Part shown: positions 18,606 through 27,476 of the stretch, piece after piece
How the letters are laid out: each line of letters opens with the position of its first letter
Numbering within the stretch: the first letter of the stretch is position 1
Assembly (NCBI GenBank): GCA_965277435.1
Contig: OZ255821.1
Location: 3,348,001 to 3,412,000 of the forward strand
Direction of reading: 5' to 3'
From: Bog-105 sp965277435
GTDB lineage: Bacteria; Acidobacteriota; Terriglobia; Bryobacterales; Bryobacteraceae
Length of the DNA: 64,000 nt
The notes under the pieces: generated by a model
Seen by the model: the letters and a program-made list of their open reading frames with translations, nothing else
Databases searched by the model: none
Told to the model about the DNA's origin: nothing
Program-made: the position numbers and the translations under genes

Positions 18606-19930
18606 TCAAGCGGAAAAGGCGACCGGTTGAGAGAAACCGGCAGTTTTTTCCCACAAGATTTCCAGGCCGTGATCGGACGCCGAGTGACGCGCCTGAAGGC
18701 GGTCGGAATAGCGGAGATCGTCGTAGGGCGTGCGGTCTTTCCAGCATCGGAACAGAATGCGGATCCATTTAAACGCAACGCTTCGAACCGCCGCCCGATG
18801 TCCCTTGCCGCGTGCTCGTTGTGCCTCATAATGCGCACGCGCCCAAGCACAGCGAGGCAGCGAGTGTTGCGCCCACTCTTGAAAGGTCTGTTTGACGAAC
18901 TTCGGACAAGCCCAGCGGGTATGGACCCATTGGCGTTTGCCGCTGGCTTCGCGAACCGGCGCAATCCGCTGTAGCTCTGAATACTGCCAGCATCTGGAAA
19001 GCGGTCGCGCTGCGTGCCGAGTGCAGCAATGAGCCGCGGCGCCAGAGCTTTCCCGGCGCCAGGAAACGAACTCACAATCGAAAAATCAGGATGCTGCTCG
19101 ACAAGGGCTTCAATCCGCTCGTCATACTGCTGAATCGCCTTCAGCAGCAATCGGAGTTGCCCTATCACGTCTTGCACGAACAACGTTCCACTCTCCACCA
19201 CCGCCCGGTCCTCGGTCGCCGGGATAGCCTGGCGGATCTGCTCGATCACCTGATCCACATCAGCAGGACAGGAACGGCCATCCTTGGTCAGAAACACTTT
19301 CAGCCGGCGCCGCGCTACCTTTTGCAAGGCCTTTAGCTCCGGCCATTGCTCAAGACAGCGCCACACCAGCATCGAATCGGCTGACCCGAACCAACTCAGT
19401 ATCTGCGGAAAGTACAGCTTCAAACGATTCGTCAGCTGATTCAACAGGGCTGTCTTGTGGTTCACTTGTCTGCGCCGGTCTTCCACTAAAAACTGCAATA
19501 ACCGGGTCTGTTCTGTGTCCGGGTTCCAGACCTGCAACCGCTCTCGATGCTTCACCAACAGATCGAGCTGCACATCCGCATCCAGCGGATCGTTCTTGCT
19601 GCCGGAGGGGTAAATGGTCTTGCGAAAGTGACTGGCCGTCGCAGGATGCAGCGGGTAAAGCACGAACTGCCCATACTTGCTGAGACTAAACAACAGAGCG
19701 CCTCGTGTCTGCTCCAGGCAAATGGCCATCGGCCGGTCGCCAAAACGTTGCCTCAACTGATTTACCCAAGCATCAATCGCCTCCGGCGTGTGTGCGATCT
19801 GACCGCGTTCACGCTTCTTCTGGCCTGGAACTTCCATGGCCCAATCGTGCTTCGCGTCGGCCCAATCGATGGCGATGAAGGCCGCCCAATCCGGCTCGGC
19901 TGCCTCACACTTCCTGCTCTCGAACATCAA
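18606..19930 (-). pseudogene. IS110-family transposase, frameshifted
   Basis: The first ~330 codons encode the DEDD domain (FIAIDWADAKHDWAMEV, SKNDPLDADVQLDLL) and the start of the Transposase_20 domain (FSIVSSFPGAGKALAPRLIAALG, IQSYSGL). At about 18967 one base is missing from what should read GGAATTGCG. The remaining family sequence (IAPVREASGKRQWVHTRWAC, KFVKQTFQEWAQHS, ILWEKTAG) continues only in another frame, to a stop at 18606. In the original frame a nonsense tail runs on to a stop at 18557. The enzyme is therefore likely inactive unless frameshifting occurs. IS ends are not visible, as expected for a family without clear terminal repeats. Confidence 0.85.
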
Positions 19931-20309
19931 CCTGTTTACTCTCCTTTAATCAACTCAGGATCGAGCCGGTCTTCTGGTTTCCGCACGAAGGGCTTATAGT
20001 GAAGTCTGAAGCGATCAGACGACATCTGAGGATTCGTCTGGGAAAACCAGGTCCCCGTCCGGTCGAGTCTCTCGCGAAGACGTCGCACGTCAGCGAAGCG
20101 AAATTCGTACCGGCGGGGCGCCTGCTCTTCTTTAGCCAAACACAGCCCGATTTCCACAGGACAGCAGCGCCGACCACTGTGAATAACCGCTCCGCGCACA
20201 ACCAAAGACAAATCAACTATAAGCGAAGCGATTGGAGTTCTCGGCCCCATAATATCCTCGTGACTTTCAACCGAATGGTTTGCAATTCCTGTCTTGCGAC
20301 GAGAAGTCT
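19931..20309 (-). other. Noncoding leader upstream of the IS110 transposase, possible bridge-RNA region
   Basis: About 380 bases separate the transposase start from the GH13 stop. No convincing protein is encoded; a 134-codon minus-strand frame overlaps it but resembles nothing and runs into the GH13 gene. In IS110-group elements the long untranslated 5' region encodes the bridge (seeker) RNA and the left end, so this is the expected place. The element's outer edge cannot be fixed from this copy alone. Confidence 0.35.
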
Positions 20310-21746
20310 TCAACTGACCCGAAACACCTGATAAGCCCAAGGCTCCAAGTCCAGATAAAGCCCGCGCGTCCGTAACTCGTCACCATCTCGCTTGTACTTT
20401 TCTTCCCCGAATATATTCGACAGAATCACCTCGCCTGTTTCAAACGAATCAGCAGGAAATCGAACATAGCATTGACTTCCGTGCCCCGAGTAGTTTATCG
20501 CCGCCAGCCAATCCATTCCTTCACCCGACCGTCCCCCCGAGCAGAGAATGTCCTGAAAAGTTGGATTCCCACCCCAGGCTTCCATCGTCGAAAGCACCAA
20601 CCACTCGCTAGCACTCCTCAGAACCTCAAACAACTTAGCGTAGAAGGAAACCAAGCCGTTATCAGGCGTCTCCATCGCGCGCCGCGCCAGATGAATCGAC
20701 GGCTTGCGACGGTATCCTTCAAGCTGCCCATCATGAAACAGCCGCATGCCGGGAAGGCAAAACGTCGCCAATGCAGCAGGCTTGTAAACCGCGGGCGGGA
20801 AGACCGCAGCCGCCCGTGGCTCGTCATGGTTCTCAAAAAAATGCACGGATTTCGCCAGCGACTCAGAATTAGCGCTCAACCTGGCCTTCACCCCACCAGC
20901 GTTCTGCTCCACCAGCAGATCGTAAAGCGTCTTGTCATAGGTGTAATCGAAACCAATCTGCTGAAGCCTGGTTCCCAGGTTCCAGTACACTTCCGCCACG
21001 AAAAGAAAATCAGGCGCAAAGCCACGAACGGCTTTGATCGCATTTTCCCAGAACGGCCCGGCCACGATGCCCCAAGTTCGCTGAAAAATCTCCGGCAGAA
21101 TCAGCATCGCCATGTCGCAGCGAACCGCATCGCACTGCTTCGCCACACTCTCCAACTCGCCCAGCATGGCCGCCTGCAAATCAGCATGGCCGTAGTTCAG
21201 CTGCAATGTGTCCCCCCAGCCGGGAAAATACGGATCACGCCCATGCGCGAAAATGCGGTCGCCCAGCTGAAGGTAATTCTCTGGGTTCCCCGCCAGATCC
21301 GCCGCCGTACCGCCGACATAATAATCCGGATGCTCCGAAACCCATGGATGATCGATCGCGGTATGGTTTGGCACAAAATCGAGCATCAGCCCGATATGCC
21401 GTTCGCGCAATCGCCGGCGCAACAATTCGAGCGCCGCCGCGCCCCCAAAATCCCGATGCACCGTATAGCCGACGATGGCAAAAATAGAGCCGCAGATATC
21501 CTCCTCCTGTAAGTCAGGAAGTGCCTCCAGAAACCCTGCCCGCCAAGCCTTATTAGTCTGCGAAATCTTTGCACCGGCCGGCCCGGTTTGCCAAACGCCG
21601 AGCAGATAAACAAAATCAAAACCGGCAGCAACGAAAAGATCCAGCTCGCCCTCCGGCACCTCTCCCAGCGAGCAGAGTCCCGTTTCCCCCGAGCAGCGCC
21701 TGAGCCAATCCCGCGTGTGCACCTGAAGGACAATCGGTCCGCTCAT
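20310..21746 (-). CDS. GH13 (alpha-amylase family) glycoside hydrolase or transferase
   Basis: The 478-residue protein has the four GH13 conserved regions: LMLDFVPNHTA (I), VRCDMAML with the nucleophile Asp (II), LFVAEVYW with the acid/base Glu (III) and FFENHDEPR with the transition-state Asp (IV). A C-terminal beta domain ends LEPWAYQVFRVS. There is no signal peptide, so it is probably cytoplasmic, acting on alpha-glucan or a related sugar. ATG 21746 is preferred because GAAGG lies just upstream and IVLQVHTRDWL follows. It is bounded by an IS110 copy downstream and a transposase remnant upstream, but looks intact. Confidence 0.82.
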   Translation of the reverse strand: MSGPIVLQVHTRDWLRRCSGETGLCSLGEVPEGELDLFVAAGFDFVYLLGVWQTGPAGAKISQTNKAWRAGFLEALPDLQEEDICGSIFAIVGYTVHRDFGGAAALELLRRRLRERHIGLMLDFVPNHTAIDHPWVSEHPDYYVGGTAADLAGNPENYLQLGDRIFAHGRDPYFPGWGDTLQLNYGHADLQAAMLGELESVAKQCDAVRCDMAMLILPEIFQRTWGIVAGPFWENAIKAVRGFAPDFLFVAEVYWNLGTRLQQIGFDYTYDKTLYDLLVEQNAGGVKARLSANSESLAKSVHFFENHDEPRAAAVFPPAVYKPAALATFCLPGMRLFHDGQLEGYRRKPSIHLARRAMETPDNGLVSFYAKLFEVLRSASEWLVLSTMEAWGGNPTFQDILCSGGRSGEGMDWLAAINYSGHGSQCYVRFPADSFETGEVILSNIFGEEKYKRDGDELRTRGLYLDLEPWAYQVFRVS

Positions 21747-21764
21747 GCCCTTCAAGTGTAGAAA

Positions 21765-21996
21765 ATGGCCGCCGTTCAGGAAAGCAAGCTGTCCGTGAAG
21801 TGGATGCGAGTTGGCATCGCGCACGAGAGCCCGGGAAGCCCACGCAGAATGGCAGCCCATGAACGGCTTCATCGAACCCTAAAAGAGAAATACGGCCTCG
21901 CCACCCGAATCGAGCGCAGCCGACCAACGCCAGCGATTCCTAGCATTCCAACGCTGTTTCAATAAACAACGTCCGCAACGAGGTGCTCCGGCATGA
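21765..21996 (+). pseudogene. Degraded IS481-type transposase C-terminal remnant
   Basis: Two overlapping frames carry matching pieces of an integrase-type transposase end. The first has LSVKWMRVGIAHE and RMAAHERLHRTLKE. After a frameshift near 21893 the second has TASPPESSAADQRQRFLAFQ and FNKQRPQ, the usual continuation after the HERxHRTLK helix. No upstream catalytic core remains. It sits directly upstream of the GH13 start, so that gene's promoter may now lie in IS-derived DNA. Confidence 0.5.
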
Positions 21997-22222
21997 GCGG
22001 ATTGGTTTGGCCTCTAACAACCGCAACATTCAACCCCAGCAGGGAATGTCTGCCGGCCGGACACTCACAACAGACATGAACAGAATGCAGTCTCCGGTTT
22101 AGTCCGTGATCCTGGCGCAATCCGGTTAGAGCACACGTACGACATGCCGACTAGAACGAAGCCGCTGGGCGGCGGGCGCTACGCGCTGGCGATGAACGGT
22201 AATTAGAGAACGATACAGTAGC
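21997..22222. other. Gap between the IS481 remnant and the recombinase
   Basis: No coding frame with recognisable content. It may include further decayed transposase sequence and the left end of the recombinase/IS91 unit, but no terminal repeat is evident. Confidence 0.3.
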
Positions 22223-22247
22223 GGGTCACAAGGAGGTCTTGTGACCC
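22223..22247 (+). promoter_or_regulatory. Hairpin enclosing the recombinase ribosome site and start codon
   Basis: GGGTCACAAG (22223-22232) and CTTGTGACCC (22238-22247) are perfect inverted repeats around a GAGGT loop. The Shine-Dalgarno AAGGAGG (22230-22236) spans the loop and the GTG start (22241-22243) is inside the 3' stem. The 10-bp stem would hide the start codon in mRNA, so it probably limits recombinase translation; as DNA it could also be a protein-binding palindrome. Confidence 0.6.
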
Positions 22248-22877
22248 AACTCAGACATAAAATGCTGGAAGAACTCCAGCGACGTAATTACTCTGATCGT
22301 ACAGCGCACTCCTACGTGCGGATAGTAGCGGCTTTCGCGAAGCATTTTGGACGGTCGCCAGATGAGCTCGGACCCGACGAACTTCGCAGCTATCAAGCGT
22401 ATTTGCTGCAGGAGCGGAAGCTGGCCGTGAATACAGTCATTGCTCGCGTTGCGGCGCTTCGGTTCTTCTTTGTTCGAACACTGAAGCGCCACGATTTTCG
22501 GGAAGAACTACCGTATCCCAAGAAGCATCGCCGACTGCCCACCGTTCTCAGTTTGGACGAAGTGGGCCGACTCATTGATGCCGCCGGCAACCTTCTGCAG
22601 CGCGCTCTCGTGATGCTTCTTTATGGGACGGGAATGCGGAGAACCGAGGTCTCTCAGCTCAAAGTGAGTGCCATTGATAGTGGGCGAATGGTCATCCGCG
22701 TAGAACAGGGCAAGGGCGGCCACGACCGTGACTTACCTTTGAGCCCCGCGTTGCTTGAAACACTTCGTGAATACTTTCGGTGGAGGAGGCCGCGGATTTA
22801 TCTATTCCCAAGTAGTGACGGCCACCGAGGCATAGATCAACCGATGTCGGACAAAAGCGTATTGGTACGCCTGCACA
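22241..22877 (+). pseudogene. Tyrosine recombinase, N-terminal part (split by an IS256-family element)
   Basis: This part encodes the core-binding domain (YSDRTAHSYVRIVAAFAKHFG) and the first catalytic half, with the arginine in LYGTGMRRTEVSQLKV. The frame runs to SDKSV, where an extra T in GTATTGGTAC breaks the expected SDKSVWYACTEAA. The sequence stops at the IS256-family insertion; the rest resumes at 24328. The start is GTG 22241 with a strong AAGGAGG. It belongs with the IS91-type transposase downstream, a pairing often seen in IS91-related elements. Confidence 0.85.
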
Positions 22878-24227
22878 AGGGAATGCCCGCTGCTCCGTTG
22901 AAAAGTAGCGGCTCTCGAATAACTCACTTGACGACGCCTTTCTCCTTTTGGCAAGATTTGAATTACGCGAAACAAACGATTGCAGTTCTGTGAGAAACAA
23001 TGGAATCTGCTTCCATCCCTTGATGCGGCGGAATTGCTTCTGAGCAACGAGCAGACCCGAACCCACCCAGCGCTCTCGTTGATCGCCGCCATGCCAGCGT
23101 TTCACGTTGAGACAAACCCTTTCGACAATCGAGAAGGCCGACTCAATGACATTCGTGCTAGCCAAGATCAAACGTAATTGCTGCGGAACATGCAACCGAT
23201 GTACGGTAAGTGTTTCCTCCAATCCTTCACCCAAACTGCGAGCTGCGCTCGGATTGAGGTGCATCAGTTCGTGATGCAGTCCCTCCAGCGTTTGCTTGGC
23301 AGCAGCATAGTCTTCCAGCGCGTAAGCCGCATTCAGTTTTTTGGCCACCGCCGGTTTCTGCTCGTCGGTCAAATGGTCGAGCACATTGCGCCGCTTGTGT
23401 ACCTGACAACGCTGAATCGGAGCCGATTCGCCAGCGTATTTCTTCACCGCCGCATGCAACGCTTTGCCGCCGTCCAAAACATAGAGCCGGGGCTCACTAA
23501 AATCCAGACCGCGCTCCATCAAGTCGGGCAGTAATTCGCCCACTACAGTCGCGTTCTCCGTGGCGCCTTGAAGAATGCCCAGGATCGTTTTTCGCCCGTC
23601 GTAGCCGATGCCCAAAGCCGCAATCATCTGCTGCCCCTCGAATGGCGTAGCATCGATCAACAGCGCACAAAATCGCAACTTGTCCAGCCGCCGCTCCATC
23701 AATTCTTTTAACTTTGTTCGACTGGCCTCGATGAAGTGCTCGCTCACTGTGCTCTTCTCTAAGCTGTATGCTTCGGTGAACTCCCGTACCGCCTCACCAT
23801 ATTTCCTGGTGCTCAGCCCGAGCATCAGCTTTTCCCATACTGTTTCCGTCAAGGGCTCGCCGCGATGAAATAGTTCATAACTGCCCAAGCGTACTTCTTC
23901 TTCATCCGCGGTCCGAACGCGCGGCCGCTCGATGGGAACTTTCTGGCCCATCACCACGCAGTAACCTCGTTCTTTGCCCCATCGGTTCGCGCTGCGCTCC
24001 GGCTGCCGTTGGCTGCGCTCGCCGGCTAATTGCCGTACTTCTTCCTCCATCAGCAGGCCCATTAACTGTAGTCCCGCCTGGCGCACCAACTCGCCCACTC
24101 CTTGGCGCAGCCAGCCCACCATCTCGGCCATGGGCAGTATCATCTGCACCGCTGGATTCCCTTCGGCAGCCATTCCCTCCAGCCGCTTTACAGCGCGCTG
24201 CGATTCAATCTGATATGGTTTCTTCAT
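22692..24227 (-). CDS. IS256/mutator-type transposase, reading out of its element
   Basis: A 511-codon frame begins at ATG 24227 behind AAGGAG. It holds a mutator-type DDE core: ALLIDATPFEGQQMIAALGI (first Asp), YVLDGGKALHAAV (second Asp), CQVHKRRNVLDHL and STNVIESAFSIVERVC (Glu). From about residue 450 it passes through the terminal repeat (left element edge 22879) and continues about 60 codons into the antisense strand of the interrupted recombinase. No stop exists within the element after the catalytic core, so the native end was probably lost to a small frameshift near 22930. Activity is uncertain. Confidence 0.8.
   Translation of the reverse strand: MKKPYQIESQRAVKRLEGMAAEGNPAVQMILPMAEMVGWLRQGVGELVRQAGLQLMGLLMEEEVRQLAGERSQRQPERSANRWGKERGYCVVMGQKVPIERPRVRTADEEEVRLGSYELFHRGEPLTETVWEKLMLGLSTRKYGEAVREFTEAYSLEKSTVSEHFIEASRTKLKELMERRLDKLRFCALLIDATPFEGQQMIAALGIGYDGRKTILGILQGATENATVVGELLPDLMERGLDFSEPRLYVLDGGKALHAAVKKYAGESAPIQRCQVHKRRNVLDHLTDEQKPAVAKKLNAAYALEDYAAAKQTLEGLHHELMHLNPSAARSLGEGLEETLTVHRLHVPQQLRLILASTNVIESAFSIVERVCLNVKRWHGGDQRERWVGSGLLVAQKQFRRIKGWKQIPLFLTELQSFVSRNSNLAKRRKASSSELFESRYFSTEQRAFPCAGVPIRFCPTSVDLCLGGRHYLGIDKSAASSTESIHEVFQATRGSKVSHGRGRPCPVLRG
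22871..22900. repeat. Left target repeat and terminal inverted repeat of the first IS256-family element
   Basis: CTGCACA (22871-22877) recurs at 24328-24334 just outside the other end. The left terminal repeat starts GGGAATGCCCG (22879-22889) and is mirrored by CGGGCATTCCC (24316-24326). A second inner block, AAAGTAGCGRCTCTCGA, appears at both ends with one mismatch. Confidence 0.7.
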
Positions 24228-24326
24228 TAGCGACTCTCCTTTTTCTCGGTAAAGAAAATTGCTCTCAACCTATCAAAGGTTTCGAGCTCGAGAGTCGCTA
24301 CTTTCTACGATCTACCGGGCATTCCC
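22879..24326 (-). mobile_element. IS256-family insertion sequence inside the recombinase gene (~1.45 kb)
   Basis: The edges are defined by inverted repeats of about 39-40 bases (outer GGGAATGCCCG and inner AAAGTAGCGRCTCTCGA, R marking the mismatch). It is flanked by a 7-base direct repeat CTGCACA; the family usually makes 8-9 bases, so one flanking base may have mutated. Joining the flanks at the repeat restores the recombinase reading YACTEAARHAGL once an extra T at about 22862 is ignored. Confidence 0.82.
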
Positions 24327-24327
24327 G

Positions 24328-24592
24328 CTGCACAGAAGCGGCGCGTCATGCTGGCCTAAAGAAACGCGTCACTCCGCATACTCTGCGACATAGCTGGGCT
24401 ACCCACTTACTCGAGGCAGGAACAGACCTGCGCACGATTCAGATGCTGCTTGGACATGGAGATTTGGAGACCACGGCTAAATATCTTCACTTATCTCAGA
24501 AGCATCTGCAGGCTGTCGCTAATCCACTGGACCAACTGCAGATCTCCAGGGTTCAGGAAACGAATCGCGAGTATCACCGCAAAAAGAGATGA
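24328..24592 (+). pseudogene. Tyrosine recombinase, C-terminal part
   Basis: The frame resumes as CTEAARHAGLKKRVTPHTLR and carries the rest of the catalytic set: His and Arg in HTLRHSWATH, His in LLGHGDLETT, and the nucleophile Tyr in TAKYLHLSQ. It ends at TGA 24590-24592, overlapping the IS91-type transposase ATG (ATGA). With the piece at 22241-22877 it would make a recombinase of about 300 residues. Confidence 0.85.
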
Positions 24593-25751
24593 GCAGTCCT
24601 GTCGTGGAGGTGGCCGACATCCTCCGCGCACAAGGCAGCCGCTTCCTCGGCAAGTACCAATCGAGTTTCGGGTACCAGAAACTCAAAGCATTTCGTGCTA
24701 TCCAGAACTGCCGCACAGCAGCGCTGGGCGGCCATCTCGATGCTTGTTCGAAGTGCGGCCAACAGGCCACTCGTGCCGTAACCGGCATTGCCCCAAGTGC
24801 CAGGCGCAAGCGCGTCAACGCTGGGTTGCCGCTCGCGAACGGGAAGTGTTGCCGACCCACTACTTTCATGTGGTCTTCAGCGTCCCGCATGAACTGAATG
24901 TATTCGCGCTCGAAAACCCGCGTGCTTTCTATGACCTGTTATTTACCGCAAGTGCCGCATCGGCACTGGAGATGGCAGCGAACCCCGAACGACTCGGCGC
25001 CGAGATCGGTATGATCGCCATCCTACACACGTGGGGTCAGAACCTGTTGCTCCATCCGCATATTCACTGTGTGGTTCCTGCCGGAGGGCTCTCGCCGGAT
25101 CATCAACACTGGGTGAGCTCTCGCTATCGGTTCTTTCTACCGGTCAAAGCTTTAAGACGTGTCTTCCGTGGCAAGTTTATTGCTGGACTGAAACGTCTCT
25201 ATCGGCGGAAGAAGCTCGGGCACGTCGGACCCGCTGCCGTATTCAGCGAACGCAAGCAGTTTGCTAAGCTGGTGGGCCGTTTGCGCCGTCAGCACTGGGT
25301 TGTCTACGCCAAGCCTGCCTTCGGCGGCCCTCTGCAGGTACTGCGGTATCTTGGCCGCTACACGCACCGCGTCGCCATCTCGAATCATCGCTTGTTGGCC
25401 TTCGATGGAGAGCGTGTCACCTTCCGCTGGCGGGATTATGCGCATGCCAACCAGTCACGCGTGATGACGCTCGATGCGGTCGAGTTCCTCCGCCGCTTCT
25501 TCCTGCACATCCTCCCCAAAGGCTTCGTCCGCATCCGGCATTTCGGATTCCTGGCTAACTGTTTTCGAACACAGCGGCTCTCACTTTGCCGTCAACTCCT
25601 CAGTGTTGTTCCTCCTGAACCGATTCCACTTGCGCCGTCAGACTCCCCTTCCACGCGGCACTGTCCGCGTTGTGGCGCGTTGATTATCGTCCTCAAGCGC
25701 CTGACACCGCGGGAACTCTCTTCTCGATGTACACCTTTCGACTCTTCCTGA
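24589..25751 (+). pseudogene. IS91-family (HUH) transposase, frameshifted
   Basis: The first ~60 codons (VVEVADILRAQGSRFLGKY, AIQNCRTAALGGHLDACSKC) lead to the zinc-ribbon region. Near 24766-24770 the frame shifts, apparently with loss of roughly ten bases, and the rest follows in another frame: SCRNRHCPKCQAQARQRWVA, the HUH motif LLHPHIHCVVPAGG, the tyrosine motif YLGRYTHRVAISNHRLL and the C-terminal CPRCGALIIVLKRLTP. The ATG overlaps the recombinase stop, so the two were once coupled. The break removes the zinc-binding continuity; the copy is likely dead. Confidence 0.85.
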
Positions 25752-26161
25752 TCCGGCCACTTAGTTGCGGCTCTCGACGTGCTGCTCGCACGCCCGCGCC
25801 GTCGTGTATTCTCGTGCGCGTAGAAGAACTTTCAGCCTACATTCGACCTCTTAATTTCGATGCCCACACACCTCCGAGCCTCCGCTTCCAAACTGTGCCG
25901 GAGAATCAACGGCATCCTTGCTCGGGGCGCCCGAGCGCAGAATAGGCTTCTATCTCCATAGGCCGCGCCCGCCGCAACCACCAGCGCCTTCCTTCAAGTC
26001 TCCTTATCGAAAATGTCCGGCGATTCACACTATCACTGCGTCCAGGCATTCCTCTGCCGCGACATTTCCGATCAAGGCTTACGACTAGACGTCCAAGTGG
26101 ATTCCTCTACATCTATCAATACGGGATCTATGCGCGCACGCATGCAGTTCCTCAATTGGAT
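25752..26161. other. Gap after the IS91-type transposase
   Basis: About 410 bases without a supported gene. The replication-origin end (oriIS) of an IS91-type element should lie here, but I cannot identify its hairpin or target tetranucleotide with confidence. Confidence 0.35.
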
Positions 26162-26839
26162 TTAGACCAGCTTGGTCGCCACACCCCGAAGTTCATGCCC
26201 GAAAATACTCGCGCGAGTATGGATCCCGCCGGGTCTAGCCTTTAAATATGCGCCAACCGTAGTAACCGCACCTTTCAGAGGGGAAGCGGTATCGAGATCC
26301 TTAACTCTCTGTTTCATGGTCTTGAGCGATCCCGCACTTCTATGGCTGAGATAGTTGCGGGTAGAAATCAGCAAGTCGACGAACCTACGGTCCTGATCAG
26401 CCAGAGAAAACTTGATCGCGTGAGGCGCCGAAAGAAACTGAGTTGCCCGTTTCGCGAGCGTTTCAGCTGAATCCGCCGTTACATTCCACCCATCCGGATC
26501 TACCATCAGCTCGATCTGTGCGCGACTCAGAGCGTCCGGAATATCAATGGTCACCCACTTTGCGAAGAGTTTGCTCTTTGACTCAATGCTCTGCCTCACG
26601 CGATTCTGATGAAAACCGACGCAGACGTCGGAGTTCTCCTCAATATAGGAAACGATCAAATCGTGAATAAACGCTTCCCACATCACAGCCAAGCCGAGAA
26701 CACATTGCTCGGCAAGCATGCTCTCCAGAAACTGTTGGCGCTTTTTCTGATGAACTGCTAATACCAGCTCATCTTAGAGATTGAGAGCGCCGTCAATCCG
26801 CTTCTGAAATGTGGCGACAACCTGAGCTGGAGCTGACAT
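26162..26839 (-). pseudogene. HEPN-domain nuclease-like protein with an in-frame stop
   Basis: An ATG at 26839 starts APAQVVATFQKRIDGALNL, then TAA (26774-26776) interrupts codon 22. The same frame continues VHQKKRQQFLESMLAEQ, LGLAVMWEAFIHDLIVSYIE and, near the C-terminus, STRNYLSHRSAG. R-N-Y-L-S-H fits the Rx4-6H motif of HEPN ribonucleases, and the WEAF-I-DL helix resembles the MAE_28990/MAE_18760 HEPN group. It begins 12 bases after the stop of the DUF262 gene, an arrangement known for such HEPN proteins. A shortened product from ATG 26719 is possible but would lack the first helix. Confidence 0.7.
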
Positions 26840-26851
26840 TCAGGTGCTCGG

Positions 26852-27476
26852 TCACAAATTCTTTTGAAGGATATCCTTGAGAATCTCCATCCTGCGCCTT
26901 CGCTTGGCGATTTTGTTTCCTCCCTCGATGATCGTTGTGTAATATTCCTGGGCGAGCCCCGTCAGCTCATCAGCCGGGGCGTCCAACGCCCTCGATAGCT
27001 GAACTAGATCCCTTTCCGCGCCGCTCAAATCAATGGGCTTACCGGCCGTCAGTTTCAATTCATTCACAGCGGCGACCAGGGCATAGAAGTCCGATTTGTT
27101 TCTTAGTCGCGTATCGCGGATTGTGCCCTTGATAGATTCGAGCGCGGCGATAACCTGCCGGAATCGATTGATCGAGCGAGCTTTTTGAGGAAAAACGACA
27201 TCGTAGTCCGCATAGAACTTATTCAAAGTCTTCTGCTGATCCTGGACGCCATCGATGACAATCACGAAAAGCTCGCTGATGAACTCAGCATCCTTCATGC
27301 GCTGCGAATCACGGCGCGTGAACAGATTTATCTCGTCCTAGAACTGCTCTTTCGTAAGGGTCTCCACGGCATCATTGAATTCACCAAAATATTGCGAATG
27401 CCGAAGCTCCTGGTCGTTCAGCGATTCCACGACATAATTGAGCCGTCGAAAGAGCGCCTGAATCTCCTTCTCGTCC
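26852..27476 (-). pseudogene. DUF262 protein, C-terminal part (split by an IS256-family element)
   Basis: From the target repeat (27469-27476) the frame reads EKEIQALFRRLNYVVESLND, HSQYFGEFNDAVETLTKEQF, then a TAG near 27343, then DEINLFTRRDSQRMKDAEFI and a C-terminal domain to 26852. LFRRLN and the later MKDAEFISELFVIVIDG segment are typical of DUF262 proteins. It continues the N-terminal part at 28879-29309. Confidence 0.75.

Noticed and set aside
19936..20340. 134-codon minus-strand frame before the IS110 transposase
   Set aside because: Runs into the GH13 3' end, has no homology I recognise and no ribosome site; the region is better explained as an IS110 leader.
20472..21512. 346-codon plus-strand open frame opposite the GH13 gene
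   Set aside because: Antisense to all four GH13 motifs; Arg/His/Pro-rich with no domain.
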